64,000 nucleotides of DNA from Heliopora coerulea (GCA_030142905.1 JASJOG010000427.1:62001-126000), one strand, 5' to 3'. Shown: positions 54,032-63,991, numbered from the stretch's first letter. Numbers and translations: made by a program. The notes: generated by a model from the sequence alone, not told the origin.

Positions 54032-54601
54032 CTAATCAAGAAAATGTAAACTACGTCCACCAATATCCATAGCAAATTGTAAACAAGAATCAAACGTATT
54101 AAGAAGGTGGAAAAAAGCCTGAAGCCGTTCCACAGTCCCTCGCCAAAGAACAAAAGTATCATCACGAAAACGATACCAACATCTAAGTTCCGGATACATA
54201 TTGCATGCTGCTAAAACCTGTACATCAATATTTTCCGCCACGATATCGGCATATGAACAGGAATTCTTAGGATCCATAGCAGTGCCATTTTCCTGCAACC
54301 AATATTGCCCACGGAAGGTGGAACAGTTTCTTTGAAGGCAAATTTCCAACCCCTCAATAATACATTCAACAGGTATATCAAAATTGTGAACCGATTGACA
54401 AAGCTTATTCCTAACAATTTTGATTCCGATTTCATTATCAATTGACGGAAACATGTTAATAATGTCAAAGCTCACAAGTAAATCATTTTCCTGTATGCCC
54501 TCACCGTTAAGTTTATCAGTAATGTCTAACATATGCCTGGTATCCTGTACACGAATAGGAATATTTTCCAGTGTCAATTTACAACATGTTTCAACGAACA
54601 A
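54032..54601 (-). pseudogene. PLE reverse transcriptase region
   Basis: The frame has LLVSFDIINMFPSIDNEIGI (first catalytic Asp), a primer-grip-like NCSTFRGQYWLQENGTAMDP, and RFRDDTFVLW, where the usual YRDD/YADD box reads FRDD with both Asp present. It ends SLHFLD at a stop; the next block (DNKLETSIYSKPT) continues in another frame. The N-terminal fingers are cut off by the element end. Confidence 0.7.
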
Positions 54602-54829
54602 CGATAAATTCTCGGTGGGAGTCCCACAACCAGATGTAATAACCCGAGCAGGATTATCAGGCTTATATATTTTAATTACTTCCTGTATTTTAATTCCTTC
54701 CTGTAGTAGTTTATAAAATGTTTATCTTTCATCTTATGTACTTATATTTCTGATGAAGGCTGCTTCATACGGCCGAAAATTTAAATAACCTAAATATAAA
54801 TTTTAAAAATTCTCCAAGTCGTGGTAGCA

Positions 54830-54835
<6 letters not shown>

Positions 54836-54879
<44 letters not shown>

Positions 54880-54880
54880 C
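54836..54880. repeat. (TA)n
   Basis: TA dinucleotide run next to the PLE terminus. Confidence 0.9.
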
Positions 54881-54984
54881 CACAAAGCGAAAATTTTTCT
54901 CTCTAGTCACCATGCGTGTAACAGGACTCCACGTGCGTCGAGATCAGTACCCTCGCACCGCTCTTAGCGCGGTGGGCGAGAGGA

Positions 54985-55195
54985 CAATTTCCAGTTTGGG
55001 TTGTTAATATTCGTCTCCAAACGTTGTGTTTTTCTTATATTGCATACCCATTCTTATATCCAGTTATAGTAAGGAGGATTTGTCCTTTTGACAATTTTGA
55101 AAAATTATCAATGTTACTTCGATTTTCGAGAGATAAATTAGAAGGGTGGGCAAGGGGTTGTTGCGTACACGTATTTTTAGTATTAAAACTTTTCC
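54985..55195 (-). repeat. Copy of the loop of the 44.8-49.7 kb inverted repeat
   Basis: Inverse match to 48120-48320: CAATTTCCAGTTTGGGTTGT, TTGCATACCC and GGGTGGGCAAGGGGTTGTTG all occur there in inverse order. Confidence 0.65.
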
Positions 55196-55464
55196 AGTTA
55201 TCGATCTTTGACGAGCCTCCTCGTAGGTGTAGGTGTTGCTAGGTTCTCTAAAGCGTTTAAAGTAATGAAAAGCACAATCCGAAAAACCTTCTCTTGTTAG
55301 CTTCATATTCAACTAGCTATGAAGCACGAAAATACAGAGACAAGGCTGCGGTGATTATTCGACTCTGTTACAAAGCCATTGTCAAAACCAGCTGGTAAGC
55401 AAACGAACTGCTATCTGTACATATACATGCCTAGGATGATGTCATCACCTATTGGCCATGAAAC

Positions 55465-55540
55465 CAGTATCCCGAAGGTGCTACTTCAAATCCCGCTCGA
55501 GTCAATATTTTTCAGTTGACTTCGGCAATGTCAGATTATC
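55465..55540 (+). mobile_element. tRNA-derived SINE fragment
   Basis: CCAGTATCCCGAAGGTGC, then CTTCAAATCCCGCTCGAGTC and AATATTTTTCAGTTGACTTC match the SINE head at 34985-35405. Confidence 0.55.
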
Positions 55541-55744
55541 ATGAAAAGTTTCTCTTTATAAGTAACTGGTTAGGTTTATTAGATTTACAAGAGTGAATAA
55601 TCTTACAATTACTAAAGATAAGATTTGTCGGATTAGTTGGCACGTGAAAGGAAGTGTTAAGATTGTCACGAAGAACGTTGAGATCAACAATGTTTTGTGC
55701 GTAAGAACAATTAAGAAAATGTTGTGCTGCAGCACTTGTGTGGA

Positions 55745-56265
55745 GTTCCTTTACCTCATATTTTCCGAGTGGAATACAATTTGATACCATATTTACAAGT
55801 ATCTTTAAACAAATCAGTCAATGAAATCGCTCAGTGGGCAACTTCTAACAAATTCCCTTTAAATGCAAGCAAAACCAAATTCTTGCTGGTTACTGGGAAA
55901 CGCCTCGCGTCAAAAATTGAAAGTTATCCAAACATAATGCTTGATGGTATTGCTTTTGAAGATGGTAGCTAATACAACTCTTTTAGGATTAGAGCTAGAT
56001 GACAAGCTTTCATTTGATTTCCACGTCGACCAACTGTGCAAGAAACTGTCTCGACGAATCGCTGTATTCCGCAAAATTAGATCATATTTATCATTGCAAC
56101 AAAAAATTTCATTTTACAATGTTATGATTCGCTCTGTCATAAATTGTTAGCTTCATTTGGACAACATGCTGCAAGGAGAATTTAGAAAGTCTACTTAAAT
56201 TGCAAAAGGGGGCGGCAAGAACAATTCTTTTTGCTGATTGTCTAACACCATAAGTTCATCTTTTC
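55745..56265 (+). pseudogene. CR1-like LINE RT fragment (thumb and C-terminus)
   Basis: The plus strand has NEIAQWATSNKFPLNASKTKFL, then MLDGIAFE, a frameshift, then LLGLELDDKLSFDFHVDQLC and RRIAVFRKIRSYLSLQQKIS. This is the standard 'N..KT.F......LG...D..L.F..HI...C.K....I..L.K......' end of LINE reverse transcriptases. Neither catalytic palm motif is present. Confidence 0.65.
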
Positions 56266-56329
56266 AACAAGGTTTAAACAACTCCATTTAAACAACTCCT
56301 TTAAAACAACTCCTTTTAGAGAGTTTTAT

Positions 56330-56648
56330 GGTTAAAGGAGAGGAGAGGAAAGAGAAGGAAAAGAGGAGAGAGGAAAGGAGGGAATAGGAGAGGGAAGGGA
56401 AAGAAAGGAAAGGAAATAAGAGGAGAGGAGAGCACAGAAAAAAGAGGAAAGGAGGGGAACAAAAGGAAAGGAATGGAAAGGAAGGGAAAGGAAAGAGAAG
56501 GGAAGGGAAAGAAAGGAAAAGAGAAGAGAGGAAAGTAAAGGGAAGGAAAGGAGAAAATAGGAAAGGAAATGAGAGGACAGGAGAGGAAAGAAAAGGAAAG
56601 GAATGGAAAGGAGAGGAGTGGAAAGCAAAGGAAACGAAAGGCAAGCAT
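56330..56648. repeat. Polypurine (GGAAA/GAGAGG) tract
   Basis: About 320 bp almost free of pyrimidines on the plus strand, in GGAAAGGAAAG and GAGAGGAAAG units. Reading frames of Phe/Ser/Leu/Pro on the other strand are artefacts. Confidence 0.95.
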
Positions 56649-56916
56649 CAGGCTTAATTTCCACCAGGCGGAATTTTCCGAGTGGACGAAAGTTTCTCTT
56701 TGTCTGTCGAGCTTTCAAGAGGAAGTAATTAGACAAAACAAAGAAGACATTTGTCCGCGCGGAAAATTCTGCCTCGTGAAAATCAGGCTTTACTCGCCAC
56801 TATTCATTATCTATCAACTGTGAAATATCAAGCAGCGCAACCTATCAGATTGCTGCGTATGCATTATACTATTAGCAAGTCTCCATCAACGAGAAATATT
56901 TTTAGAATTTACTCAC

Positions 56917-57285
56917 ATGACAACACGTTCGCGTAACTGTTCTTAGGTTTGTTCTCAGGTTCTTTGGCAATAGCTTCTTTCAAGATGTCAACAACATCAT
57001 CCCTCTTTATCTTCTGCAGAAGTTTGATCAAATTCTCCACTGTGGCCTCCTTTCCAGTCCCCCACTCTTGTAATAAAGCATCGGTTTGATTGTCACACTG
57101 CTCAAACAATTCTATTTCACTATTCTCGAATTTCATTTTCACAGCAAGTCCACGAAAGTCCCGCTTTAGAACTGATCTCTTGTTTAGGCACTCGCACACC
57201 TTACTTTTTAAGCTACTGTCAAGATCTCGAACGAAGAATGGCCTTTTGTCAGTGTCGGAGGCTTTATCCTTAACTGCAGCAGCAA
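56917..57285 (-). CDS. Internal exon with MyD88-type Death domain
   Basis: 369 bp, phase 1 at both ends: acceptor TTTTCTCTGTATACAG at 57286, donor GTGAGTAAAT at 56916. After a short charged start it has KSKVCECLNKRSVLKRDFRG, then LAVKMKFENSEIELFEQCDN and ALLQEWGTGKEATVENLIKL, then LQKIKRDDVVDILKEAIA. The pattern W/F..LA..M.F...EI..(L)E......LL..W......V..L...L....R.DV...L follows the six-helix Death domain, closest in my judgement to MyD88, with a match to its LL..W...P.ASV..LL..L..L.RDDV block. An upstream in-frame ATG at 57307 lies in the intron, so this is not the first exon. Death domains make homotypic contacts in innate immune signalling. Gene context and phase link it to the kinase exon at 17782-18698. 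Confidence 0.8.
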
Positions 57286-57486
57286 CTGTATACAGAGAAA
57301 AGTACAAGCAGCCTTAATGGTACAAATATTTATTTCGAGCCTTTTGTTGCACAATACAAGATCTCTTGTATTTTCTAAATGTTTAATTTTTGCACAAAAC
57401 ACTTCTTTCCATAATAGGTGCGATAGTAGACGAACTAATTTTCAGCGGAACCACATAGAGCATCAAATATAATTTGACGCTACTCT

Positions 57487-58795
57487 GGGCAAGGTAAGGT
57501 CTTAAGGTATTGAGGAGTTCAATACCTTGGTAAGTACCGGTGCGAGGTACTGTGCAAAGTCTTTCCACAACCAGTATGGAAGGCCATCCGGACCTGTCGC
57601 AGTGCGTCGTTGCTTCGCCACGAATTTTTTAACAGTACACACATTGACAACGGGGATATGAGTTCCATCTGGAATTAATAATAGTTCTGGGGTCGTGTAA
57701 TGTGTATCCGTATTAATCTTTTGAAAGTACCAATTTATAAGATGTGGATCAATAGAAGAGCTAATCCTGTGACTTTTAGTACTTCTACCTGTGATTTTGT
57801 TTACAGTATCCCACCATCCCTTTGACCCTTGGCTATACTTCCCGTTCTCATCACATACAGCACGTAGTTGATTTTCACGAGTGAGTCTATTAATCCGTTC
57901 TTGAAGATCATTATTAACTCTCCTCGTTATTTGCTTATTTCGTATCTTACATAAATGTCTAACAAGTGAAGTCATATAAGGTGGGCCACATGTAGAGACT
58001 TTGACCTTAATTAAAAGAAAACACTTATTAAACATTGCGACAATCGTGTCATTGAGTAGGATAACTGCTTCGTCAACATCGTTACAGTTGTAAACTTTTC
58101 TCCAGTCATACACTCTTAATTTATTCCCCATATCATTCTTTCGATGGTCTCTAACATCTCTAAAATATACATATTTCCTCTCTGGTCTAGCTTAGAGTCG
58201 AGGAGTGACCATAACCGTCAAATGTCAGACCTTACCAAACCTTTGAAAACAGTAGGTTGTTTCCATAAATGTGGGCAGTTAGTCAAGAGCACATCAAATA
58301 CTTTCTGACCTCTAGTAGATTACTTAACAAGTTGTTCTAGACTATGCTGACTACTAAAATCTTGTATCCTTAATTGAATAATATCTCCAGCAATGATTAT
58401 TCTAGAGTAAGGCTCAGAAAATAAAATCTGCTCGCAACTCTCAGATAAATGATCTAGTAGTTAAGATTCAAGGTAAACTGGATCAGGTGGATGATACACA
58501 ACAGCAACATAATATTTGTTATTAACTGTCTAAATTTCACGCCATAGACTTTCTAAATTATTTTACGAGAAAGTGAGATTCTTCCCTTTCCAATTCTCTG
58601 ACACAATATAGCAACCCCTCCACCAGACCGTGAATCACAACAGTCTTTCCTGACAAGAATATACTCATTTGGGCATATCAAACTCGATGGTATCTTTTTG
58701 TTAAGCCACGTCTCAGATATGAGGCAGATGTCTACGTTGTTAGTGCTTATTTTGACGTTTAATGCAGACGCATCATCAGGTTTAGCCAATTGAGG
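57487..58795 (-). mobile_element. CR1/L2-like LINE fragment, copy 2
   Basis: Same family as 21182-23640 and collinear with it from the endonuclease start (SALNVKISTNNVDICLISET, 58789-58553) to the linker (LRVYDWRKVYNCNDVDEAVI, then ITGRSTKSHRISSSIDPHLI, 58131-57502). It ends at RTATGPDGLPYWLWKDFAQY, the start of RT. Both ends are truncated. It is less decayed in the linker than copy 1. Confidence 0.75.
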
Positions 58796-59650
58796 AACTA
58801 GGCGGAAAGCGTAATCTTATTAGTAATATAAAAGCCCAGCATATAATCTTGAATAAACCCATATTAACAGAGACATGAGTTATTGAAAAAGATATTTTTA
58901 ATTTAGCTGAGTAGTCTGTAGTCTGTCACTCCTTTTTCAACACATTTTCAAATTTGGTCAAAATTTTTCAAAGTGTCGTTGGGGAAAACCCTTTTTATTG
59001 ACGGCGTCACTTTCGGTTTCGCTTACTTAACTTCCGGTCGCATTCATGAATTTAATTACGTTACCAAGAATTTCAACACATTTTAAAAACGGGTCAAAAT
59101 TTTTCAAAGTGCCTTGGGGGAATAACCTTAACATTCCAAACATTCCAAACATTCCAAACATTCCATACATGCCTAATCTCCCTAGCAACCAGCCTAACTC
59201 GATGTCTACTTGAACAGCTCGATGTCAACAAAAAAACTATTTTCGGTTTGCTCCGTTGTTAGGGAGATCTGGAATGTATGGAATGTGGGGAAAACCCCCC
59301 GCCATTAAGTTTGGGGTCTTTAACGTCAAACAGTGAACAAAGTGGACAATTCTTCGGTTCCATCACATTTTAAAAATAGAACAAAACTTTATCGGCAAAC
59401 AGCGAAGCAAGTAAACGCTTCTTTGCCGATAAATTGTTTTAAACAGTGAGCAAAGCGAACGCTTCTTCGCTGATAAAGTATCTCAGGGGAATCACCCGAA
59501 GAACATTTTTCACATTCCAAACATGCTCAATCTCCCTAACAACCAGCCTAACTCGATGTCAACAAAAAAACTATTTTCGGGTTCGCCGGTTGCTAGGGAT
59601 ATCTGGAATGTATGGAATGCGGGGGACAGCGTCGCTGCTAAAGTCCCTCA
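58796..59650. repeat. Hairpin-rich non-coding region bordering the virus-like genes
   Basis: Direct repeats of a GGTCAAAATTTTTCAAAGTG block (58957 and 59091). CATTCCAAA units at 59132-59170. Two dyads of about 31 bp: CATTCCATACAT...CTCCCTAGCAACC (59159-59191) with its inverse at 59255-59285, and a second version at 59513-59544 with 59588-59619. A hairpin TTTATCGGCAAA/TTTGCCGATAAA at 59388-59433. No gene seen. Confidence 0.6.
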
Positions 59651-59712
59651 ACATTTGGTTTGGAAATTTACATATTTTGAAAATAAAATAAATTCAATAA
59701 AAATATAAATAA

Positions 59713-60114
59713 ATGGGGAACAAACAATCAACTTTAAAACCTGAAAAAATTATTGAAAAAAATCATAAAATGTTTAAGAAAAAAGCGTTCAAGTTTGGAT
59801 TTTCATTTGGAGCAGGGCAGGCATATGATATCGAATGTAATATTCAATTTGGAACCGCTTCAGCAAAACAACTTATTTTTGATAATATGGATGAAAATTT
59901 AAAATTAGTTGGTAAAAATGTTATAAAATCTATTCAACAAAAAACAAAACAAGAAGAATCAAATCTTGTTAAACAAGTTCCTGAAATTTTAAACAAACCT
60001 TTGGGAACAAACGATAAAGACGATAAAGACGATAAAGAAATGACAGATGAAATTAAAGATGATAAAGAAATTAAAGAAGAAGTAAACGAGTTTGTAAAAT
60101 CAACCCTTGAGTGA
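59713..60114 (+). CDS. Polinton-like virus gene: putative N-myristoylated small protein
   Basis: 133 codons opening MGNKQSTLKP, a good N-myristoylation signal (Gly2, Ser6). A middle part has KFGFSFGAGQAYDIECNIQF, and the C-terminus is an acidic/basic low-complexity stretch of Asp-Lys and Glu-Lys repeats. No enzyme motif. It is the only plus-strand gene of the cluster and converges with the minus-strand gene at 60200-60733. Lys/Asn/Glu-rich, AT-rich codon use is shared with the four genes that follow. A membrane-associated minor virion or assembly protein is a reasonable guess only. Confidence 0.65.
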   Translation: MGNKQSTLKPEKIIEKNHKMFKKKAFKFGFSFGAGQAYDIECNIQFGTASAKQLIFDNMDENLKLVGKNVIKSIQQKTKQEESNLVKQVPEILNKPLGTNDKDDKDDKEMTDEIKDDKEIKEEVNEFVKSTLE

Positions 60115-60199
60115 TAAATTACTTTATAAAATTTTATAATACAATATATATTATAAAATTATTCATGTTTGGCTTGTTGATGCTTCATTATCGTCTTTC

Positions 60200-60733
60200 T
60201 TATTCCGCCTTGCGGTCCGTAGGTTTTTCACATGTCGTTGCTGTGCTCTGTTTTTTAATAACATGTTTTCCAACTGTAACTCCACCAGATAATATTCCAA
60301 GATATGGTAAATATGGACTTAGTTTTTCAACTACAGATTTTACATCACGTTTCAGTAATTTATCTTTAATAAGTTCTTTTTCCAATTCTTCACTACTTTC
60401 TATTGCGTCTAATCCGCCTAATAAATCTGCAAATTTACTAATTAGTAAATCTGTTAAAAATGCATTTGCTTTTTCCGCTTGTTTTGCCTCATATTCTGTA
60501 TAAATTTTAAATATAACTTTATCACTTGATTTTTTCAAATTTTGAACAGATTGACTAATTTCCCCATCTTCAGACAATTTTATCAATTCTTCTCGTTTTT
60601 TCATTACTTCTTTTTTCACATCTTGCTTCACGTTAGCTTCACTGTTTGCGGTTTCAGTTGTCGCAGTTGTTCCAATTGGTGGAACTTCTATACCTTCAGC
60701 TCTGCTGTTTTCTTGTTCACTATTTTCACTCAT
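60200..60733 (-). CDS. Polinton-like virus gene: unknown 177-residue protein
   Basis: A charged Ser/Thr/Glu-rich N-terminus leads to a helical Lys/Glu-rich middle that could form a coiled coil (KKREELIKLSEDGEISQSVQ, then LEKELIKDKLLKRDVKSVVE). A short apolar Gly-containing segment near the C-terminus (LSPYLPYLGILSGGVTVGKH) could insert in or touch a membrane. Its ATG overlaps the end of the ATPase gene by 8 nt (ATGAGTGA), a compact viral arrangement. I do not recognise a family; a minor virion protein is possible. Confidence 0.65.
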   Translation of the reverse strand: MSENSEQENSRAEGIEVPPIGTTATTETANSEANVKQDVKKEVMKKREELIKLSEDGEISQSVQNLKKSSDKVIFKIYTEYEAKQAEKANAFLTDLLISKFADLLGGLDAIESSEELEKELIKDKLLKRDVKSVVEKLSPYLPYLGILSGGVTVGKHVIKKQSTATTCEKPTDRKAE

Positions 60734-61352
60734 TTATTTTATAACCAAATGAACAAATTAAATTAATTTCCAATCTTGAATATTTTTTTGTTTTCAAAGT
60801 TTCTAAAATTTTTTCCAATTCTTTGCGGTCACCTAAATCTAAATATTCTTGAATTATTGTTGCCATATCTTTTTTATTCGGGTTATAAAATGTAACCAAT
60901 TTTGAAATATTTTCTCTAAATGGTTTTGCAATAGATGTCAATTGTTGAGTGATAACAACAACAGAAGGATTATAATGTCTTGCAGAAAATCCTAATTTAA
61001 CCAACTCACTTGTTCTATTTTTAACATTTTTTCCACTTGCACAATCATCCAATATGATTAAACTTTTACTTCCTTTTGAAAAGTCAACTATAAATTTTAA
61101 CCAATCTTCAACATTATCTTGATCACAAGGAATAGCAATAAAATCTTCATCTTTATCATATTTCCAATTTTCATAAGTTTTATTCCATTCAAATGTCGGA
61201 CAAATTAAAAAAATATAATCAAAATAATTTTTATATTTATTTTCTATAAAATCTAAAAGATATTTTGTTTTTCCACAAGCAGTCATTCCAACAATTATCA
61301 TATTAAATGGTCTTTTGTTACCCACTTCGTGTTCAGCTTTGCTGTCATTCAT
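60726..61352 (-). CDS. A32-like FtsK/HerA-family DNA packaging ATPase
   Basis: 208 codons, intact. Walker A is GMTACGKT (residues 22-29) and Walker B is SLIILDD (97-103), followed by a likely sensor region SVVVITQQLTS. Length and the CPTFEWNKTYENW segment fit the short packaging ATPases of Polintons, virophages and Polinton-like viruses, which drive genome entry into capsids. It lies between the capsid gene and the small gene at 60200, sharing 8 nt with the latter. The start chosen is the first Met, 33 nt after the capsid stop. It is the best-preserved gene of the cluster. Confidence 0.85.
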   Translation of the reverse strand: MNDSKAEHEVGNKRPFNMIIVGMTACGKTKYLLDFIENKYKNYFDYIFLICPTFEWNKTYENWKYDKDEDFIAIPCDQDNVEDWLKFIVDFSKGSKSLIILDDCASGKNVKNRTSELVKLGFSARHYNPSVVVITQQLTSIAKPFRENISKLVTFYNPNKKDMATIIQEYLDLGDRKELEKILETLKTKKYSRLEINLICSFGYKINE

Positions 61353-61385
61353 TTTTTATTTTTCAAAAATCCTTCATTTTTGTTT

Positions 61386-62623
61386 TCAAAATTGAATTGA
61401 AGACAAATCTTTATTTACAATGTTTAACAATCCATCACTTCTCACAAATATATGACACATTACATTAGCAGAAATGGCAGTTTTTTTAATTTCTAACAAT
61501 AGTCCAGACTGTGTGTTTACTAACTTTTTTCCATTCCCATAAACAAAATTATCATCTAATGTCCTCAAATCAATACATAATGCAAATGAATCTTTATAAA
61601 ATTTTTCAATACTCATAACTGCATCACTACCGCCATATCCTCCATGAAATATTCTAAATGCCTCTTCAAAAAATCTTCTTTTTGGCATACCTTGAGAATA
61701 TATGCTATTTGGCACTCCTTCAACACTAATTTTGACGTCTGTTATATTTGGATAAACAAATTGTTCACTATCTGTGATAGTTTTATTCTAAATAACAGCA
61801 CAACTGCTTTCATACTCTTCCGCGGAATATTTATGGTTTCATTATGTAAAGTAACATCTTTATCCCATTCTATAGTTTTCATCAAAGTTACATAATCATA
61901 TGATAATGATCTTCCTGAGGTATAATTTGATAAAACATCAATTGCCAAATCTTGATTTTCAATTGTTTCATACTCCAATTCTAAATTTTCCAAAGTATAT
62001 CCCCCAACACTTTGTCCTCTTTGTGCTACCATAATTTCACTAGCTTTTGGAAAAGTTAAAATATATTGAAAATTGTTAATCATTCCATAAGGGGCATATA
62101 GTCCATGATCTGAAAGTATTTTTTCTAATTTTAAACACTGTTTTGTTCCATAAATATCATACATTAATTTATCAGAAGCTTTTTCAGCATTACCACTTGT
62201 TGCTCCAGAGTCATCTTTTGAAATTAATTTTCTGAGGTTTTCTCGGGCGATGCCGTATTCAACCATATCTGCTCTTTCAAATTCAGGCTTCCAAAGATCT
62301 TTGTAAATTTCTAGTAAAGATTCTCCACTATTATCGTAAACAATTTCTCCAGCAAATTTAACAACCAATCTTTTCTTTAACAATTTTGATAAATTATTTA
62401 AAAACCACGATTTAGTATTTGCATTTTTAAAATTAAATAACAATTTTAATGAATCAGGAACAAAACACAAATTAGGATTAAATTTTGGAATATCTATATA
62501 AAGTTCTTCTTCTGGATTTGCTGAATTCGGATTCAAAGTTACAACATGCCTTGTTCTGTTTCCTTTAATTTCACTCATTTTTGATCTTTTATATCCTGGA
62601 TATAATTCGTTTACTCTATTCAT
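61386..62623 (-). pseudogene. Polinton-like virus major capsid protein, broken by one frameshift
   Basis: The first part (62623-61795) has GNRTRHVVTLNPNSANPEEE, LYIDIPKFNPNLCFVPDSLK and LLEIYKDLW, then ASEIMVAQRGQSVGGYTLEN and DYVTLMKTIEW. The second part (about 61785-61386), in another frame, has PNSIYSQGMPKRRFFEEAFR and KLVNTQSGLLLEIKK. Together they cover the usual length of the double-jelly-roll major capsid protein of Polinton-like viruses found in many animal genomes. The shift lies near 61785-61800, just after SMKAVVLLF. A second Met (MSEIKGN, 62578) is an alternative start. The normal product would build the icosahedral shell. A single-base sequencing error is an alternative explanation. 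Confidence 0.8.
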
Positions 62624-62645
62624 TTTTTATTATATATAAAAAAAT
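62624..62645 (-). promoter_or_regulatory. TATA-like promoter element before capsid gene
   Basis: The minus strand reads TTTTTTTATATATAATAAAA immediately upstream of the capsid ATG. In this very AT-rich cluster it is suggestive only. Confidence 0.35.
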
Positions 62646-62690
62646 ATTTTTAGTTTACCAACCTATGGTTGTTTATCAGAAGCGCTCGCT

Positions 62691-63991
62691 TCACTCGCTT
62701 TGCTGTGTTTTCTTTCTATGTTTGTATTCTTTATATTCATTGTATAAAAAGTAAGTAATTGCAATAGCTAATATCCATAGATTTTTAGCAAGAAAGGCAA
62801 TACCTTTTGCACCCCATGATAATATTTGAGAAATTAAATTTAAAACTGCTGAAATGACTGCACCAAAATTTTTACCTATATTTGCAATTGCTTTTCCTAA
62901 ATTTCCAACCACTTTTGCACCTTGTTTTAATGTGTTTCTTGCCCTTATAACTATTGCTGTAATTATACCTGCTACAGAAATAGCAACTGCTGATAAACCT
63001 AATAAATTTTCTTTTGCCCATTTTTTAAATCTTTCTAATCTTCTAAGGTCAGATTCTTCAGCATTCTCATTTAAAATCTGAATTCCTTCTTCACTAATTG
63101 GTCTTTCATTATTTTCAAGTCTCATTTTATCTGCTTGAAGTTTTGCAATTTCTGAAAAACTTTTATATATACTTTTTTGAGGTTCAGCTGTTTCTAAATC
63201 AGATTTATTTTTCCAATGTTGATGCTCTCTATCAAATCCATCAATTTTTCCATGTATAACTTCTTTTTTTTCATTTTCTGATAGATTGGAGTCAATACCC
63301 TCCAAATATAGCAAACCTCTAAATTCTCTTAATTCATTTCTTTCAAATAATGTTCGTCTTGGATCCTGTTCATTATCAATGAATTTTTTTAAGTTATTTT
63401 CACCAATTATGTTATCAATTTTAGTTTGAATTTCTAAAATAGAATCATCAGTTATAGAATTAATAACTTCATTGCGATTCGCAAGCTTAATTTTAAAATC
63501 ACCACGCTCCGCGACGGCTACGCCGATTCTTTGTTCTATTACCGCACTTGGAGTTTTTTCATATTCTTTTTTTGCTTTTTTCATATAATCATTAAATTCA
63601 TCAATATATTTCTTATTTTTTCTGGTAAATAACTTTGGTTCATTGTTGGTATTGACATTACCAATTTTTTCACCTTTGAAAATAATTGAAACATTTCCTT
63701 TTTGGTCTCTTACAAATGTTGTTTTATCCAACAATATACTATTATTTGGACCATTTTTCTTTTCGAGGGTAACATCGAATTTTTGAAAGATTTTTTTCTA
63801 TAACCAGTAATTAATCTCCTTATAGATCCCACATCTTTTTTCACATCAGGTATATATTTAACCCTATTAAATTTGCTTTTTTGATTTTCTGTGTTTATTA
63901 TATTTATACTTCTATTATGATCATCAGGGTCATCCCCACCAAACCTTGTTTCCCCTTCTTCTTCTTCTTCTTCTTCTTCTTCTTCTTCCAT
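62691..63991 (-). pseudogene. Polinton-like virus membrane-segment protein, broken at an A homopolymer
   Basis: The C-terminal 347 codons (63734-62691) have a charged helical region (residues 1-240), then apolar segments: LLGLSAVAISVAGIITAIVI (about 247-266) and a longer stretch including AVISAVLNLISQILSWGAKG, then AFLAKNLWILAIAITYFLYN near the end. The N-terminal part (63991-63785) is in another frame and opens with a run of Glu encoded by a TTC/CTT repeat. The shift coincides with a run of seven A on the minus strand at about 63789-63796. In this family such genes sit next to the capsid gene; function unknown, perhaps a virion membrane or vertex protein. The true start may lie beyond the window. 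Confidence 0.6.
63949..63991. repeat. (TTC)n trinucleotide run
   Basis: TTCTTCTTC array encoding poly-Glu on the minus strand. Confidence 0.9.

Larger units (their letters stand above)
52852..54832 (-). mobile_element. Penelope-like element, third type, with inverted termini
   Basis: Termini of about 120 bp at 52852-52975 and 54708-54832 are inverse copies (GCTACCACGACTTG / CAAGTCGTGGTAGC at the outer edges). Between them the minus strand has an RT region, then a GIY-YIG-like region. 52973-53105 is a tandem array of about 19-bp units (ATTAAAATACAGGAAGTA). Each terminus carries CTGATGA...GAAAA in a hammerhead-like arrangement. Confidence 0.7.

Noticed and set aside
55539..55790. 83-codon minus-strand frame
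   Set aside because: It lies opposite LINE-derived sequence (NQLL/NKFP-type residues come from the complementary strand) and lacks a family match.
56288..56736. Three long minus-strand frames rich in Phe, Ser, Pro and Leu
   Set aside because: Complement of a polypurine tract; all three frames are open for composition reasons.
56909..57307. Death-domain frame as a complete gene starting at Met 57307
   Set aside because: The residues before 57285 are intronic: a strong polypyrimidine tract and CAG acceptor lie there, and the end of the frame runs past a GTGAGT donor. It is an internal exon.
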